Of a DNA stretch of 14,523 nt, positions 1-7,464 are shown one piece after another; positions within the stretch are counted from its first letter, which is position 1; every line of letters starts with the position of its first letter. The stretch spans positions 1 through 14,523 of the forward strand of contig CAMYIQ010000225.1 of NCBI GenBank assembly GCA_947258465.1, read 5' to 3'. This DNA is from an uncultured Erythrobacter sp. GTDB taxonomy: Bacteria; Pseudomonadota; Alphaproteobacteria; Sphingomonadales; Sphingomonadaceae. The position numbers and the translations under genes are program-made. Below the pieces are notes generated by a model. That model was not told the DNA's origin. It saw only the letters and a list, made by a program, of their open reading frames with translations, and made no database searches.

Positions 1-642
1 ATCTTCGCGCTGGTCGGGGCGGGCGGAGCGATGGCGCTGCTCGCGGCGATCGCCGGGCGGACCGGCGGCATCGCCTTGTTCACGCTTGCCGGACTGATGG
101 TCGCAAGCCTGGCCGGGGCGCTCACCGCGCTGGCGATCAGCATGGCCCCCAATGCCTTCGCGATGAGCGAGATCGTGATGTGGCTCAACGGGGCGCTGAC
201 CGACCGTAGCTGGCGCGAGGTCTGGCTCGCAGGTCCACTGGTTATGTTGGGCATAGCGCTCCTGTGGCGCAGCGGGAAAGCGCTCGATGCGCTCACGCTG
301 GGCGAGCCGGTGGCGCGCTCTCTCGGAGTCGACACTCGCCTGTTGCTCTGGCTGCTGATTGCGGGCGTCGGTCTGACCGTCGGCGCGAGCGTGGCGGTCG
401 CCGGGATCATCGGCTTCGTCGGGCTGATCGTGCCGCATCTCGTGCGTCCGCTGACCGACCGGCGCCCTTCGCAACTGATCGTGCCGAGCGCGCTTGCGGG
501 AGCCCTGCTCGTGCTAGTCGCCGACAGCGTGGTGCGGGTCCTGCCCCTGGTCACCGAGCTGCGGCTCGGGATCGCGCTGAGCCTGCTCGGTGCGCCATTC
601 TTCCTGCTGCTCCTGCTGCGCATGCGCCGGGGGCTGGCATGA
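1..642 (+). CDS. FecCD/BtuC-type ABC transporter permease (5' end missing)
   Basis: The reading frame is open from base 1 and the true start lies outside the window; 213 C-terminal residues are visible, against about 330 for the family. The protein is almost entirely hydrophobic helices, as in the inner-membrane permease of vitamin B12, haem or ferric-siderophore importers. Family landmarks are present: a WLNGALTDRSW segment (the W-x-x-G-x region), LGVDTR, and the strongly conserved GFVGLIVPHLVRP loop that contacts the ATPase, followed by two more helices and a basic end (RMRRGLA). The stop codon overlaps the start of the next gene (ATGA, 639-642), so permease and ATPase are probably translationally coupled. 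The substrate cannot be read from this fragment; cobalamin or an iron chelate are the likely choices. The substrate-binding protein is not in the window. Confidence 0.9.
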   Translation: MFALVGAGGAMALLAAIAGRTGGIALFTLAGLMVASLAGALTALAISMAPNAFAMSEIVMWLNGALTDRSWREVWLAGPLVMLGIALLWRSGKALDALTLGEPVARSLGVDTRLLLWLLIAGVGLTVGASVAVAGIIGFVGLIVPHLVRPLTDRRPSQLIVPSALAGALLVLVADSVVRVLPLVTELRLGIALSLLGAPFFLLLLLRMRRGLA

Positions 643-1367
643 AGTTGGCGGCACGCGATCTGGCCATTCCAGACCGCCTTTGCGGCGTTTCGTTCGAACT
701 GGAACCGGGCAGCATCACCGCGATCTGCGGCCCCAACGGGGCTGGCAAATCGAGCCTGCTCGAAGCGCTGGCCGGATTGCTCCAACCCGATACCGGCGAG
801 GTTACCCTTGGCGGGCAGAGCTTGCGCGACATGCCGCCCCGCGATCGGGCGAAGGGCGTCGGATATCTGCCTCAGGCGCATGAAATCGCCTGGGATGTCC
901 CGGTGCGCAGTATTGTCGAGCTCGGCCGCATGCCACATGGCGACCGGCTGCCCGATCCCGTCGATCGCGCATTGCGGGCACTCGATATCGGCCATTTGGC
1001 ACACCGCCGCGCGCAGTCGCTTTCGGGGGGCGAAACCGCGCGTGTCCTGCTGGCCCGTGTGCTGGCGGGCGAGCCGCGCTGGATCCTCGCCGACGAACCC
1101 CTCGCCGCGCTCGATATCGGCCACCAGATTGCCCTGTTGCGCCATTTGCGTCGGGCCGGCGCGCGCGGTGCGGGTGTGGTCCTGGTGCTGCACGATCTCG
1201 CGCATGCCATGAACCATGCCGATCGCGCGATCGTGCTGGATCGGGGGCAGATCGCCGCCGACGGCGCATGCGAAGACGCGCTCGACCGGGATACGATCGA
1301 GCGCGTCTGGAAAGTGCCCGTCCGGTGGATCGGAGAACCGGGCCACCGGGCACTGGTCAGCGGCTGA
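639..1367 (+). CDS. ABC transporter ATP-binding protein, BtuD/FecE type
   Basis: A 242-residue ATPase, usual length for the family, that would power import through the adjacent FecCD permease. All nucleotide-binding motifs are intact: Walker A GPNGAGKS (31-38), Q-loop Gln79 in GYLPQ, signature LSGGE (128-132), Walker B RWILADE (147-153) and switch His185 in LVLHDL. The start at 639 gives the ATGA overlap with the permease stop and begins right before the first beta strand; the frame is open further upstream but there encodes no ABC-like sequence. It lacks the long C-terminal regulatory domain of sugar-type importers, which fits the FecE/BtuD/HmuV group. Its stop codon directly abuts the stop of the oppositely oriented Dcp gene, so nothing separates the two coding regions. 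Cobalamin versus iron-chelate specificity is undecided. Confidence 0.93.
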   Translation: MKLAARDLAIPDRLCGVSFELEPGSITAICGPNGAGKSSLLEALAGLLQPDTGEVTLGGQSLRDMPPRDRAKGVGYLPQAHEIAWDVPVRSIVELGRMPHGDRLPDPVDRALRALDIGHLAHRRAQSLSGGETARVLLARVLAGEPRWILADEPLAALDIGHQIALLRHLRRAGARGAGVVLVLHDLAHAMNHADRAIVLDRGQIAADGACEDALDRDTIERVWKVPVRWIGEPGHRALVSG

Positions 1368-3611
1368 TTACTGCACCGTGTCCGCCGGCAGCGCGCCGTC
1401 GGAGACTTCGCTGTCGGCCGCTTCCCCGCCCGCGATCAGGCCGCGCGCGGCCAGCATCGGGGTGACGTCGGGTTTGCGACCGGCGAAGTTCTCGAACATT
1501 TTGAAGTAATCCATGGTGCCGCCCTGGCTGAGCACGGTGGCGCGATAGTGATCGCCATTGGCGCGCGTCAGGCCGCCATTGTCGATGAACCACTGGCGGC
1601 TGTCGCGGTCGAGCATTTCGGTCCACAGATAGCTGTAATAGCCAGCCGAATAGCCCGAGGGCGAGCTGAAGATGTGGTTGAAATAGGTGCTGCGATAGCG
1701 CGGCGGCACGAGGTCGATCTCGAGGCCGAGCTCTTCGAGCGACTTGCGTTCGAAGGCGTCGACCTTTTCCGGCGTGTCGATCGCGGCGGCTTCTTCGGGC
1801 GACAGCGCGCTCCACTTCATGTCGAGCAGCGCGGCTTCGACCACTTCGCCGAAATCGTAACCCTGGTTGAACTTGGCCGCCGCCTCGATCTTGGCGATCA
1901 GCTCGTCGGGAATGGTCTCGCCGGTCTTGTAGTGCTTGGCGTAGTTCGACAGCACGCTCGGCCAGGTGGCCCACATTTCATGGACCTGGCTGGGATATTC
2001 GACGAAATCGCGTGCGGTTGCGGTGCCCGAAAGGCTCTCATACTTCTGGTTGGCGAAAAAGCCGTGCAGCGCGTGGCCGAATTCGTGGAAAGTGGTGTTG
2101 ACCCAGTCGAAGCTCACGAGCTGCACCTCGCCCTCGGGCGCCTTGGGGATGTTGAGCACATTGTAGATCACCGGCTTGGTGCCCCACAGATGGCTCTGGT
2201 CGACGAAGTTGCTCATCCATGCACCGCCGCGCTTCGACGAGCGCTGGAACGGGTCGAAGTAGAACAGACCCAGTTCGCTGCCGTCGCGGTCGAACACGGT
2301 ATAGGTCCACACGTCGGGGTGATAGACCGGCAGGTCGCTGCGGCGCTGGAAGGTCAGGCCGTAGAGCTTTTCGGCCATGTGGAACACGCCGTCCTCGAGC
2401 ACCTTGTCGAGCACGAAATATTCCATCACCGCATCTTCATCGAGATCGTAGCGTTCGGCCTTGATCTTGTTGGCATAGCGGTACCAGTCCCACGGCTTCA
2501 CGTCGTAGTCGCCGCCATCCGCCGCGATCGCTTCGTTGAGCATGGCGGCTTCGCGCCGCTGCGTCGCGGCGAGGGCGGGGACCATCTGTTCCATAAAGCC
2601 GAGCGCGGTGGCGGGTTTTTCGGCCATCCGATCCCACATGGCATAGCTTGCCCAGTCGGGCTGGCCGAACAGCGCGGCCTTCTCGGCGCGCAGCGCGGCG
2701 ATCTTGGCGATCAGCATGCGCGTGTCGACATCCATCCGGCCATCGGCGCGGTGATAGCTGGCCATGAACAGCTTTTCGCGCGCCGCACGGTTTTCCATGC
2801 TCGGCAGCAGCGGCTGCTGCGTGGTGTTCTGCAGCGCGATGGCGAACTTGCCCGGCTGGCCGTTCTCCGCAGCGAGATCGGCGGCCGACTGGATATCGCT
2901 GTCCGACAGGCCGGCAAGGTCGCTACGGCTGTCGAAGAACACCGGATTGTCGTTCATCGCCGCACGCGCGAGCTGGCTGAATTCGGTGGTCAGCGTCGAA
3001 AGCTCGGAATTGATCGCCTTGACCTGTTCGCGCTCGGCACCGCTCAGCAGCGCGCCGGCATGGACCATGCCGTCATAGGTATCTTCGAGAAGCTTGGCGT
3101 CTTCGCGCGTCATCGTCATCGCGGCGCGGTTGTCGTAAACTGCCTTCACGCGGGCGAAGAGTTCGGGATTGAGCGTGATCGAGTCCCCATGCGCGGTCAG
3201 CTTGGGGCTGATTTCGGTATTGATGTCGTCAAGCCGATCGGTCGTGTTCGAACCGGTCAGCGCGAAGAATACGCGCGCCACACGGCCGAGCATGCGGCCC
3301 GATTTTTCCAGCGCGACAATGGTGTTCTCGAAGGTCGGCGGGGCGGGATTGTCGATGATCGCGGCGATTTCCGCCTTCTGGATCGCCATGCCCTGTTCGA
3401 AGGCGGGGACGTAATCCTCTTCCGAAATCCGGGAAAAGTCGGGCGTCTTGAAAGGCAGCGTGCTGTCGGCGGCGAAATAGCCGGTCCCGGCCGGGATCGC
3501 GGTCGTCTCGGTGTCGGCTTCGGCCATGGTTTCGATATCCTCTCCGTAAGCGGCGGAACAACCCGCGAGAAGTGCAGCGGATGCGACGGTGGCCAGGATC
3601 TGGGCCTTCAT
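1368..3611 (-). CDS. dcp: Peptidyl-dipeptidase Dcp-like M3 zinc metallopeptidase, predicted lipoprotein
   Basis: A 747-residue M3 peptidase. Dcp enzymes remove dipeptides from the C terminus of peptides. The zinc motif HEFGH is at residues 509-513, with the third ligand expected at Glu538 in the DFVEYPSQ segment; the N-terminal stretch STLPFKTPDF...DYVPAFEQGM is typical of Dcp. I chose the ATG at 3611, not the longer frame from 3704, because it is preceded by GAGGGG (3618-3623, 6 nt away) and starts a lipoprotein signal, MKAQILATVASAALLAGC, with lipobox LAGC and Cys18. The predicted location is therefore periplasmic and membrane-anchored; E. coli Dcp is not a lipoprotein. The region after Cys18 is acidic and flexible. 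It lies 128 bp downstream of the small lipoprotein gene and could be read from the same transcript or from its own promoter. The family call is firm; Dcp versus oligopeptidase A rests on the N-terminal similarity. Confidence 0.93.
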   Translation of the reverse strand: MKAQILATVASAALLAGCSAAYGEDIETMAEADTETTAIPAGTGYFAADSTLPFKTPDFSRISEEDYVPAFEQGMAIQKAEIAAIIDNPAPPTFENTIVALEKSGRMLGRVARVFFALTGSNTTDRLDDINTEISPKLTAHGDSITLNPELFARVKAVYDNRAAMTMTREDAKLLEDTYDGMVHAGALLSGAEREQVKAINSELSTLTTEFSQLARAAMNDNPVFFDSRSDLAGLSDSDIQSAADLAAENGQPGKFAIALQNTTQQPLLPSMENRAAREKLFMASYHRADGRMDVDTRMLIAKIAALRAEKAALFGQPDWASYAMWDRMAEKPATALGFMEQMVPALAATQRREAAMLNEAIAADGGDYDVKPWDWYRYANKIKAERYDLDEDAVMEYFVLDKVLEDGVFHMAEKLYGLTFQRRSDLPVYHPDVWTYTVFDRDGSELGLFYFDPFQRSSKRGGAWMSNFVDQSHLWGTKPVIYNVLNIPKAPEGEVQLVSFDWVNTTFHEFGHALHGFFANQKYESLSGTATARDFVEYPSQVHEMWATWPSVLSNYAKHYKTGETIPDELIAKIEAAAKFNQGYDFGEVVEAALLDMKWSALSPEEAAAIDTPEKVDAFERKSLEELGLEIDLVPPRYRSTYFNHIFSSPSGYSAGYYSYLWTEMLDRDSRQWFIDNGGLTRANGDHYRATVLSQGGTMDYFKMFENFAGRKPDVTPMLAARGLIAGGEAADSEVSDGALPADTVQ

Positions 3612-3739
3612 GATTTTCCCCTCAGAAATGATACGCCGCGCGGACGCACGGCACAGGAATGCGACAATGGATGCGCGCTTGGACCGCTCACCCCGCGCGC
3701 GCAAGGCTGCGCAAGTCGCCGGTCGGCGCTCCTTCTACG

Positions 3740-4369
3740 TTAGTCGAACGGAACGGGGTGGCCCTGGTTCCGTTCGGCCTGGTCGCGGGCCGCCGCGATC
3801 GCTTCGTCCAGCGCCTGGCGGTTGACGGTCATCAGACGCGGGCGGCCGCCGTCCCGATCGACCACCAGCCACAGCGCCCCGAGATCGAAAAAGGCGCCCT
3901 GGCCCTTGGCGACGCTCATTCTGGACAGATCGAGGCGTTGCAGCAGATCGAGCATTGCGGGATCGAATATCTCGTCGAACACCGCCTCTACTTCCTCGCG
4001 CTCCTCGATTTCGCGGCGATTTCCCTGTTTGTCGATATAGAGCAGCGGAAGGCCGACTTCCTCGAGAATACGCGCTTTGTTACCGCCTTTCGCCGCTTCG
4101 CGCAGCGCGGCGATGGCCGCGTCGAACTGGCTGGCGCTGGTCCCGGTGGCACAGGAAATGGCGCCGCCTTCGACAAAATCGTTCTCGCGATCGAAGTCGA
4201 CCCGGCGCTCTTCCTGGTTCGACCATACCAGCAACAGGCAATCTTCCGGCTTGGCTGCCGCCTCGGCCAGGACCTGGGCGTTGGCCTCGCCTTCGGGCGC
4301 GCGGTCCGGCGCGCACCCGGCAAGCGCCGCGCAGGACAGTGTCAGCAAAGGCAGGGCTACGATCTTCAT
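3740..4369 (-). CDS. Unrecognised small lipoprotein
   Basis: A 209-residue protein that I cannot assign to a named family. It begins with a lipoprotein signal, MKIVALPLLTLSCAALAGC, lipobox LAGC with Cys19 as the lipidation site and Ala at +2. The mature part is soluble-looking, mixed charged alpha/beta, with a Trp-containing strand (LLLVWSN), two more cysteines that could form a disulfide in the periplasm (PEDC and ISCATG), an acidic helix (REIEEREEVEAVFDEIF) and a C-terminal WLVVDRDG strand before a final helix. The start is fixed by the lipobox and by the ATGA overlap (4366-4369) with the thpR stop codon, which suggests translational coupling. A frame open to 4531 would place the signal peptide internally and is rejected. 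Function unknown; the packing suggests co-expression with thpR and the diguanylate cyclase. Confidence 0.8.
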   Translation of the reverse strand: MKIVALPLLTLSCAALAGCAPDRAPEGEANAQVLAEAAAKPEDCLLLVWSNQEERRVDFDRENDFVEGGAISCATGTSASQFDAAIAALREAAKGGNKARILEEVGLPLLYIDKQGNRREIEEREEVEAVFDEIFDPAMLDLLQRLDLSRMSVAKGQGAFFDLGALWLVVDRDGGRPRLMTVNRQALDEAIAAARDQAERNQGHPVPFD

Positions 4370-4911
4370 GGGCCTGGTTCGAGTGGATAGCGGACGACCG
4401 GTTCGTAAACGGAACCTTCGGGCCGCAGAAAAGCTTCGTACAGAATATAGGCCTCGGCCTTCCACGGGCCAAGGCGCAACCCGGCATTTCTGGCGAGAAA
4501 CGGTTCGAGAGGGCCGGTTGCCAGATTGCATCGCGCGAGGGTGATGTGGGGGTGATATTTACGGTGTTCGGGTTCCAGACCCGCGGCGATGCAGATCCGT
4601 TCGATGCGCCGTTGCAGGCTGTGTAGTTCGGGCGTTTTTTCGATTCCGGCCCACAGCGTGTGCACATGGCCCTTCTTTTCGAAAACGCCGACCCCGCGAA
4701 GTGTCAGTGCGAAATCGGGGCCGATGCCCATGCGCAGCCGTTCGGCCAGATCGTCGGCCCGGTGAGTGTCCACTTCGCCGATGAAGCGAAGCGTCAGATG
4801 CAGTTGGTTCTCGTCTTGCCAGCGCGCGTCGTCGATGCCTTCCATCAGGTCGATCAACGCGTCGCGGATTGCCGAAGGAGGGCGGATACCGACGAAAAGA
4901 CGATGGGACAT
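4366..4911 (-). CDS. thpR: RNA 2',3'-cyclic phosphodiesterase (2'-5' RNA ligase-like, 2H superfamily)
   Basis: A 181-residue cytoplasmic protein with the two HxTx motifs that define the 2H phosphoesterases: HLTL at 38-41 and HITL at 122-125, about 80 residues apart as expected. The N terminus MSHRLFVGIRPP matches the usual opening of ThpR/LigT proteins. The family hydrolyses 2',3'-cyclic phosphate ends of RNA to 2'-phosphates and can join tRNA halves through 2'-5' bonds in vitro; the natural substrate in bacteria is uncertain. The ATG at 4911 fits the family N terminus although I see no good Shine-Dalgarno sequence; it may rely on coupling to the cyclase gene that ends 38 nt upstream. Its stop overlaps the next lipoprotein start by 4 nt. 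Family assignment is firm, the cellular role is not. Confidence 0.92.
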   Translation of the reverse strand: MSHRLFVGIRPPSAIRDALIDLMEGIDDARWQDENQLHLTLRFIGEVDTHRADDLAERLRMGIGPDFALTLRGVGVFEKKGHVHTLWAGIEKTPELHSLQRRIERICIAAGLEPEHRKYHPHITLARCNLATGPLEPFLARNAGLRLGPWKAEAYILYEAFLRPEGSVYEPVVRYPLEPGP

Positions 4912-4949
4912 AAATGGGCAGCGCCGCTCGATCGGCGTATGGATAGGGT

Positions 4950-6065
4950 TCAGGCGACCTGTCGTCTGACGCGGTTGCGGCCGCTTTTCTTGGCCTCGTA
5001 GAGCGCATTGTCGGCGCGCTGCAAGGCTTTGCTGACATGTTCTCCGCGTGGCATCGAAGAAATCCCGATCGATGCCGTGCCGACGCCGGGCGGGAGCCCG
5101 AACCTGGCGGCAACACGATGTGTCGCCGCGCGCAGACATTCGGCGGCGCGATCGGCTTCCGTATCGTCGGCGATGGCGAGGAATACGGCGAATTCCTCGC
5201 CACCCAGACGCGCGGCGAGATGTCCTTCCCCGGGAAGGCTGCGGAGAACATCGCGAATGGCGGTCGCCACGCCGACCAGAACGCGGTCGCCCGTGTCGTG
5301 ACCGAACCGGTCATTGACCTGCTTGAAGTGATCCAGATCGACGATCAGCACGTGATAGCGGTTGCGCGGCGCATTTTCGTATATCCGGTCCTCGAACAAG
5401 GCGCGCCGGTTATAAAGCCCCGTCAGCGGATCGCGTATGGCGAGAAATTCCGCCCGTGCCAGCGCTTCCTCGAGATCCTCGGTCAGCCGCCGGTTGTGAA
5501 CCCATGTATTTGCCGATTCCAGCCGCTGGCGCCCGCTTCCGATGCTGAAGATGACGATCCCGCCCATGAGGAAAAACAGGCCGCCCGCCAGCCAGAGCGC
5601 GGTTTCCAGCGGTATAAAGGCGAGGGCGCCGAGGAAGGTCGCCATGAAGCCGATCGTATAGGGGATCGCGATATGTTTGATCGCCGAAGTGCTGGTGATG
5701 ACCAGCGCAACGCTGATGAACACCCCCGCCGTCACGATATAGGATGCCGGATGCAGATAGGGATCGAGGAATATGGGAAGGACTATGCTCGCCCAACTCG
5801 CTCCGCCGAAAGCCGCCACGACCGAGGCCATCCGCATCGGGACCAGCGTGTTCGCCTTTGCCTCCAACCGTCGGCGGATCCTTCCGTAGAGCAGCGCCGT
5901 CGCGAACAGGGCGAGAAAGCGGAGCAGCATGGGAATGTAGAAATCGGCGGCGTTGGGCAGCGATTGGGCGGCGCCGATGACCAGCAGCGTTCCGGCGATA
6001 TTGGCGGGCAGGGTCCGGCGCTCGGTCTCGGCGGTCGAATGGACGAGAAGACGCAGACGCTCCAT
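4950..6065 (-). CDS. Membrane-bound diguanylate cyclase (GGDEF domain, GGEEF active site)
   Basis: A 371-residue inner-membrane protein. The first 180 residues hold about six transmembrane helices (near 19-36, 42-61, 76-100, 107-125, 132-151, 155-176), then a short helical linker and a complete GGDEF domain: DPLTGLYNRR (212-221), VDLDHFKQVNDRFGHDTGD, the active loop GGEEF (288-292) and the closing ADNALYEAKKSGRNRV. These match active enzymes that make cyclic di-GMP from two GTP. The RxxD inhibitory site expected at 279-282 is GEGH, so classical product inhibition is probably absent. I placed the start at the ATG at 6065, which has GAGGA seven nt upstream; a GTG at 6104 would add 13 residues and has a weaker site. 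The membrane part matches no sensor domain I recognise; it may be sensory or only an anchor. thpR follows after 38 nt. Confidence 0.93.
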   Translation of the reverse strand: MERLRLLVHSTAETERRTLPANIAGTLLVIGAAQSLPNAADFYIPMLLRFLALFATALLYGRIRRRLEAKANTLVPMRMASVVAAFGGASWASIVLPIFLDPYLHPASYIVTAGVFISVALVITSTSAIKHIAIPYTIGFMATFLGALAFIPLETALWLAGGLFFLMGGIVIFSIGSGRQRLESANTWVHNRRLTEDLEEALARAEFLAIRDPLTGLYNRRALFEDRIYENAPRNRYHVLIVDLDHFKQVNDRFGHDTGDRVLVGVATAIRDVLRSLPGEGHLAARLGGEEFAVFLAIADDTEADRAAECLRAATHRVAARFGLPPGVGTASIGISSMPRGEHVSKALQRADNALYEAKKSGRNRVRRQVA

Positions 6066-6184
6066 GCGCCAATCCTCGTCATACTCGTCTTTCCCTACCG
6101 CCACTATGGTCCCGCGCCTGTTGCTTTTGCGAAGGAAACACTACCACGCCGATGGTAAAGGCAAGGTAAGCCAAGGCCGTGATC

Positions 6185-7135
6185 TTAGGCGGAATTCCGC
6201 CCGGCGACTTCGCGCGGATCGTCGTAGGACGCGTCCATGAATATCTTGGCACGGCGTTCGCTGCGATATTGCAGCCCCTTGGCGAATTTGCCCCCCGCAT
6301 GGGTATAATCGAGTTCGGCCGCGATACGCTCGTAATCGCCCGCATCGATGGCGGCATTGAGGCGGGGGCTCTTGTCCGGCGATACATTGCCGATACCGAC
6401 ATTGTAAACCAGATCGAGCAGGGCATCGAACTCGTGCTGGTAGAGCGGCAGGTCGCCGACCAGTTGGCGGACCCCCTGTTCGGCTTCGGCGAGGTCGGCT
6501 TCGAGGAATGCCAGAACCTGTCGCTCGTCGATCCGGTCGCCGACCCGCAATCCGTCCTCGGGTTCGACCAGATGGCCGACGCCGACGGTCGGATAGCCTG
6601 CGACATCGCGATAGACGGTAAATCGCACGCCCTCTTCTTCAATCAGGGCCTGCTTGAACGTGTCGCTCGCCTTGATGAACGGGGCGGGTTGGCGCGCGCT
6701 GCGTGCATCGTGAAGCATCTCGATGGCGTTGGAAGTGTCCACGGCTTTACGCGCCTTGGGCGGTCCGGTGAATGCGGTCAGCCCCAGCGCGCCTGCACCC
6801 AGCATAAGCGTGGCGCGCTTGCGGGTGGACATTCTGGGTCTCACATCGAAGGCCCGTGCGGCAGCTTGGCGCGCCTGGCGCAAGTCGCGGCGATGCTGGC
6901 GCTCGCGGCGGCGGCGTTTCAGAAAACTCTCCGGCTTTTCGCCCTTCTTGCCGCGCAAGGTGGTATGCGCCCAATCGACATCGTCGAGTGGACGGTTGAG
7001 ATCGTCGAGGATCGCCTTGAGTTTGGCGTCGTTCTGCGCGCGGTGCGACGGAGACGGTCGTGCCTCGGGCGATTGCCCCTGAGATAGCGTTGTTCCGGCG
7101 GACTCGTCCGTATGGTGCGCGGTGTCCTTGTCCAT
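6185..7135 (-). CDS. GH24 lysozyme-like muramidase with long basic N-terminal region and single membrane anchor
   Basis: A 316-residue protein. The C-terminal half is a phage-type lysozyme domain (glycoside hydrolase 24) that would cut peptidoglycan between MurNAc and GlcNAc. The catalytic pattern E-x8-D-x5-T is intact as Glu168, Asp177 and Thr183 within VYRDVAGYPTVGVGH, and the family's Asp-Leu-Val-Tyr-Asn-Val-Gly-Ile segment follows. Ahead of it are about 100 hydrophilic residues ending in a very Arg-rich stretch (FLKRRRRERQHRRDLRQARQ), then a hydrophobic helix near 108-124 just after a second Met (102) with a signal-like context (MSTRKRATLMLGAGALG). The start at 7135 is supported by AAGGAG at 7145-7150, 9 nt away. 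The layout suggests a signal anchor with the lysozyme domain outside, or an alternative internal start at Met102 giving an exported form. No holin, spanin or other phage gene is nearby, so a cellular role is likelier than prophage lysis. Confidence 0.85.
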   Translation of the reverse strand: MDKDTAHHTDESAGTTLSQGQSPEARPSPSHRAQNDAKLKAILDDLNRPLDDVDWAHTTLRGKKGEKPESFLKRRRRERQHRRDLRQARQAAARAFDVRPRMSTRKRATLMLGAGALGLTAFTGPPKARKAVDTSNAIEMLHDARSARQPAPFIKASDTFKQALIEEEGVRFTVYRDVAGYPTVGVGHLVEPEDGLRVGDRIDERQVLAFLEADLAEAEQGVRQLVGDLPLYQHEFDALLDLVYNVGIGNVSPDKSPRLNAAIDAGDYERIAAELDYTHAGGKFAKGLQYRSERRAKIFMDASYDDPREVAGRNSA

Positions 7136-7295
7136 GGGGAGAGGCTCCTTTCATAGTATCAGCGTGTTGCGACACCTGCATTGCGACCGGGCACATGCGA
7201 TTTCATGCGCTTTGGCGTGGTGTCCGTCTTGCCTATGAAACGGTTCGCGGAGCCGCATTGGTCCCCAATTCGTCGCTGCGCAGCAACGGTCGGGC

Positions 7296-7340
7296 GGCCA
7301 ATTGCCCGAATCCGGCACACCACCGGTCAGGCCAATTGCC
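7296..7340. repeat. 11-bp direct repeat GGCCAATTGCC, two copies 34 bp apart
   Basis: GGCCAATTGCC occurs exactly at 7296-7306 and again at 7330-7340, upstream of the leftward lysozyme gene. Each copy contains the palindrome CAATTG. The spacing is 34 bp, about three helical turns, which would suit a dimeric regulator binding one face of the DNA, but no known operator matches. It could be chance or a repeat remnant. Confidence 0.4.
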
Positions 7341-7426
7341 TTTTTCGGGGTAAACGGTGCGCAGTCCGGGGCCGGTTGTTCCCGCCACTTGCGAACCGCC
7401 AACATGATTGAACCGAAGGCCCGGTA

Positions 7427-7456
7427 GCGGCGCGCGGGGACGAGTCCACGCGCCGC
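7427..7456 (-). terminator. Candidate stem-loop after the M13 peptidase gene
   Basis: A perfect 8-bp GC stem (GCGGCGCG at 7427-7434 with CGCGCCGC at 7449-7456) encloses a small inner hairpin GGAC/GTCC. It lies 8 nt beyond the stop codon at 7465-7467 in the direction of transcription. No T-tract follows on the minus strand, so it is not a classical intrinsic terminator; it may protect the mRNA 3' end or assist Rho-dependent ending. Confidence 0.35.
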
Positions 7457-7464
7457 CCGATCGG

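Larger units (their letters stand above)
7136..7464. other. Intergenic region without a convincing gene
   Basis: 329 bp between the M13 peptidase stop and the lysozyme start, both genes leftward. It holds the lysozyme ribosome-binding site (7145-7150), an 11-bp direct repeat (7296-7306 and 7330-7340) and a GC-rich hairpin just after the peptidase stop (7427-7456). Short open frames here have no good start signals and no recognisable protein. No tRNA-like fold seen. Confidence 0.6.

Noticed and set aside
1548..3743. A 731-codon open frame on the plus strand
   Set aside because: It lies opposite the Dcp gene and its translation is the His/Glu/Arg/Ala-rich type expected from the complement of a high-GC gene; the minus-strand frame has the HEFGH site, a lipobox and a ribosome-binding site.
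6142..6157. Small hairpin TACCA-6 nt-TGGTA between the lysozyme and cyclase genes as a terminator
   Set aside because: Only 5 bp of stem with low GC and no proper T-run; too weak to call.
6185..7135. Prophage remnant suggested by the lysozyme
   Set aside because: No holin, spanin, integrase, tail or capsid gene is nearby, and composition matches the neighbours.
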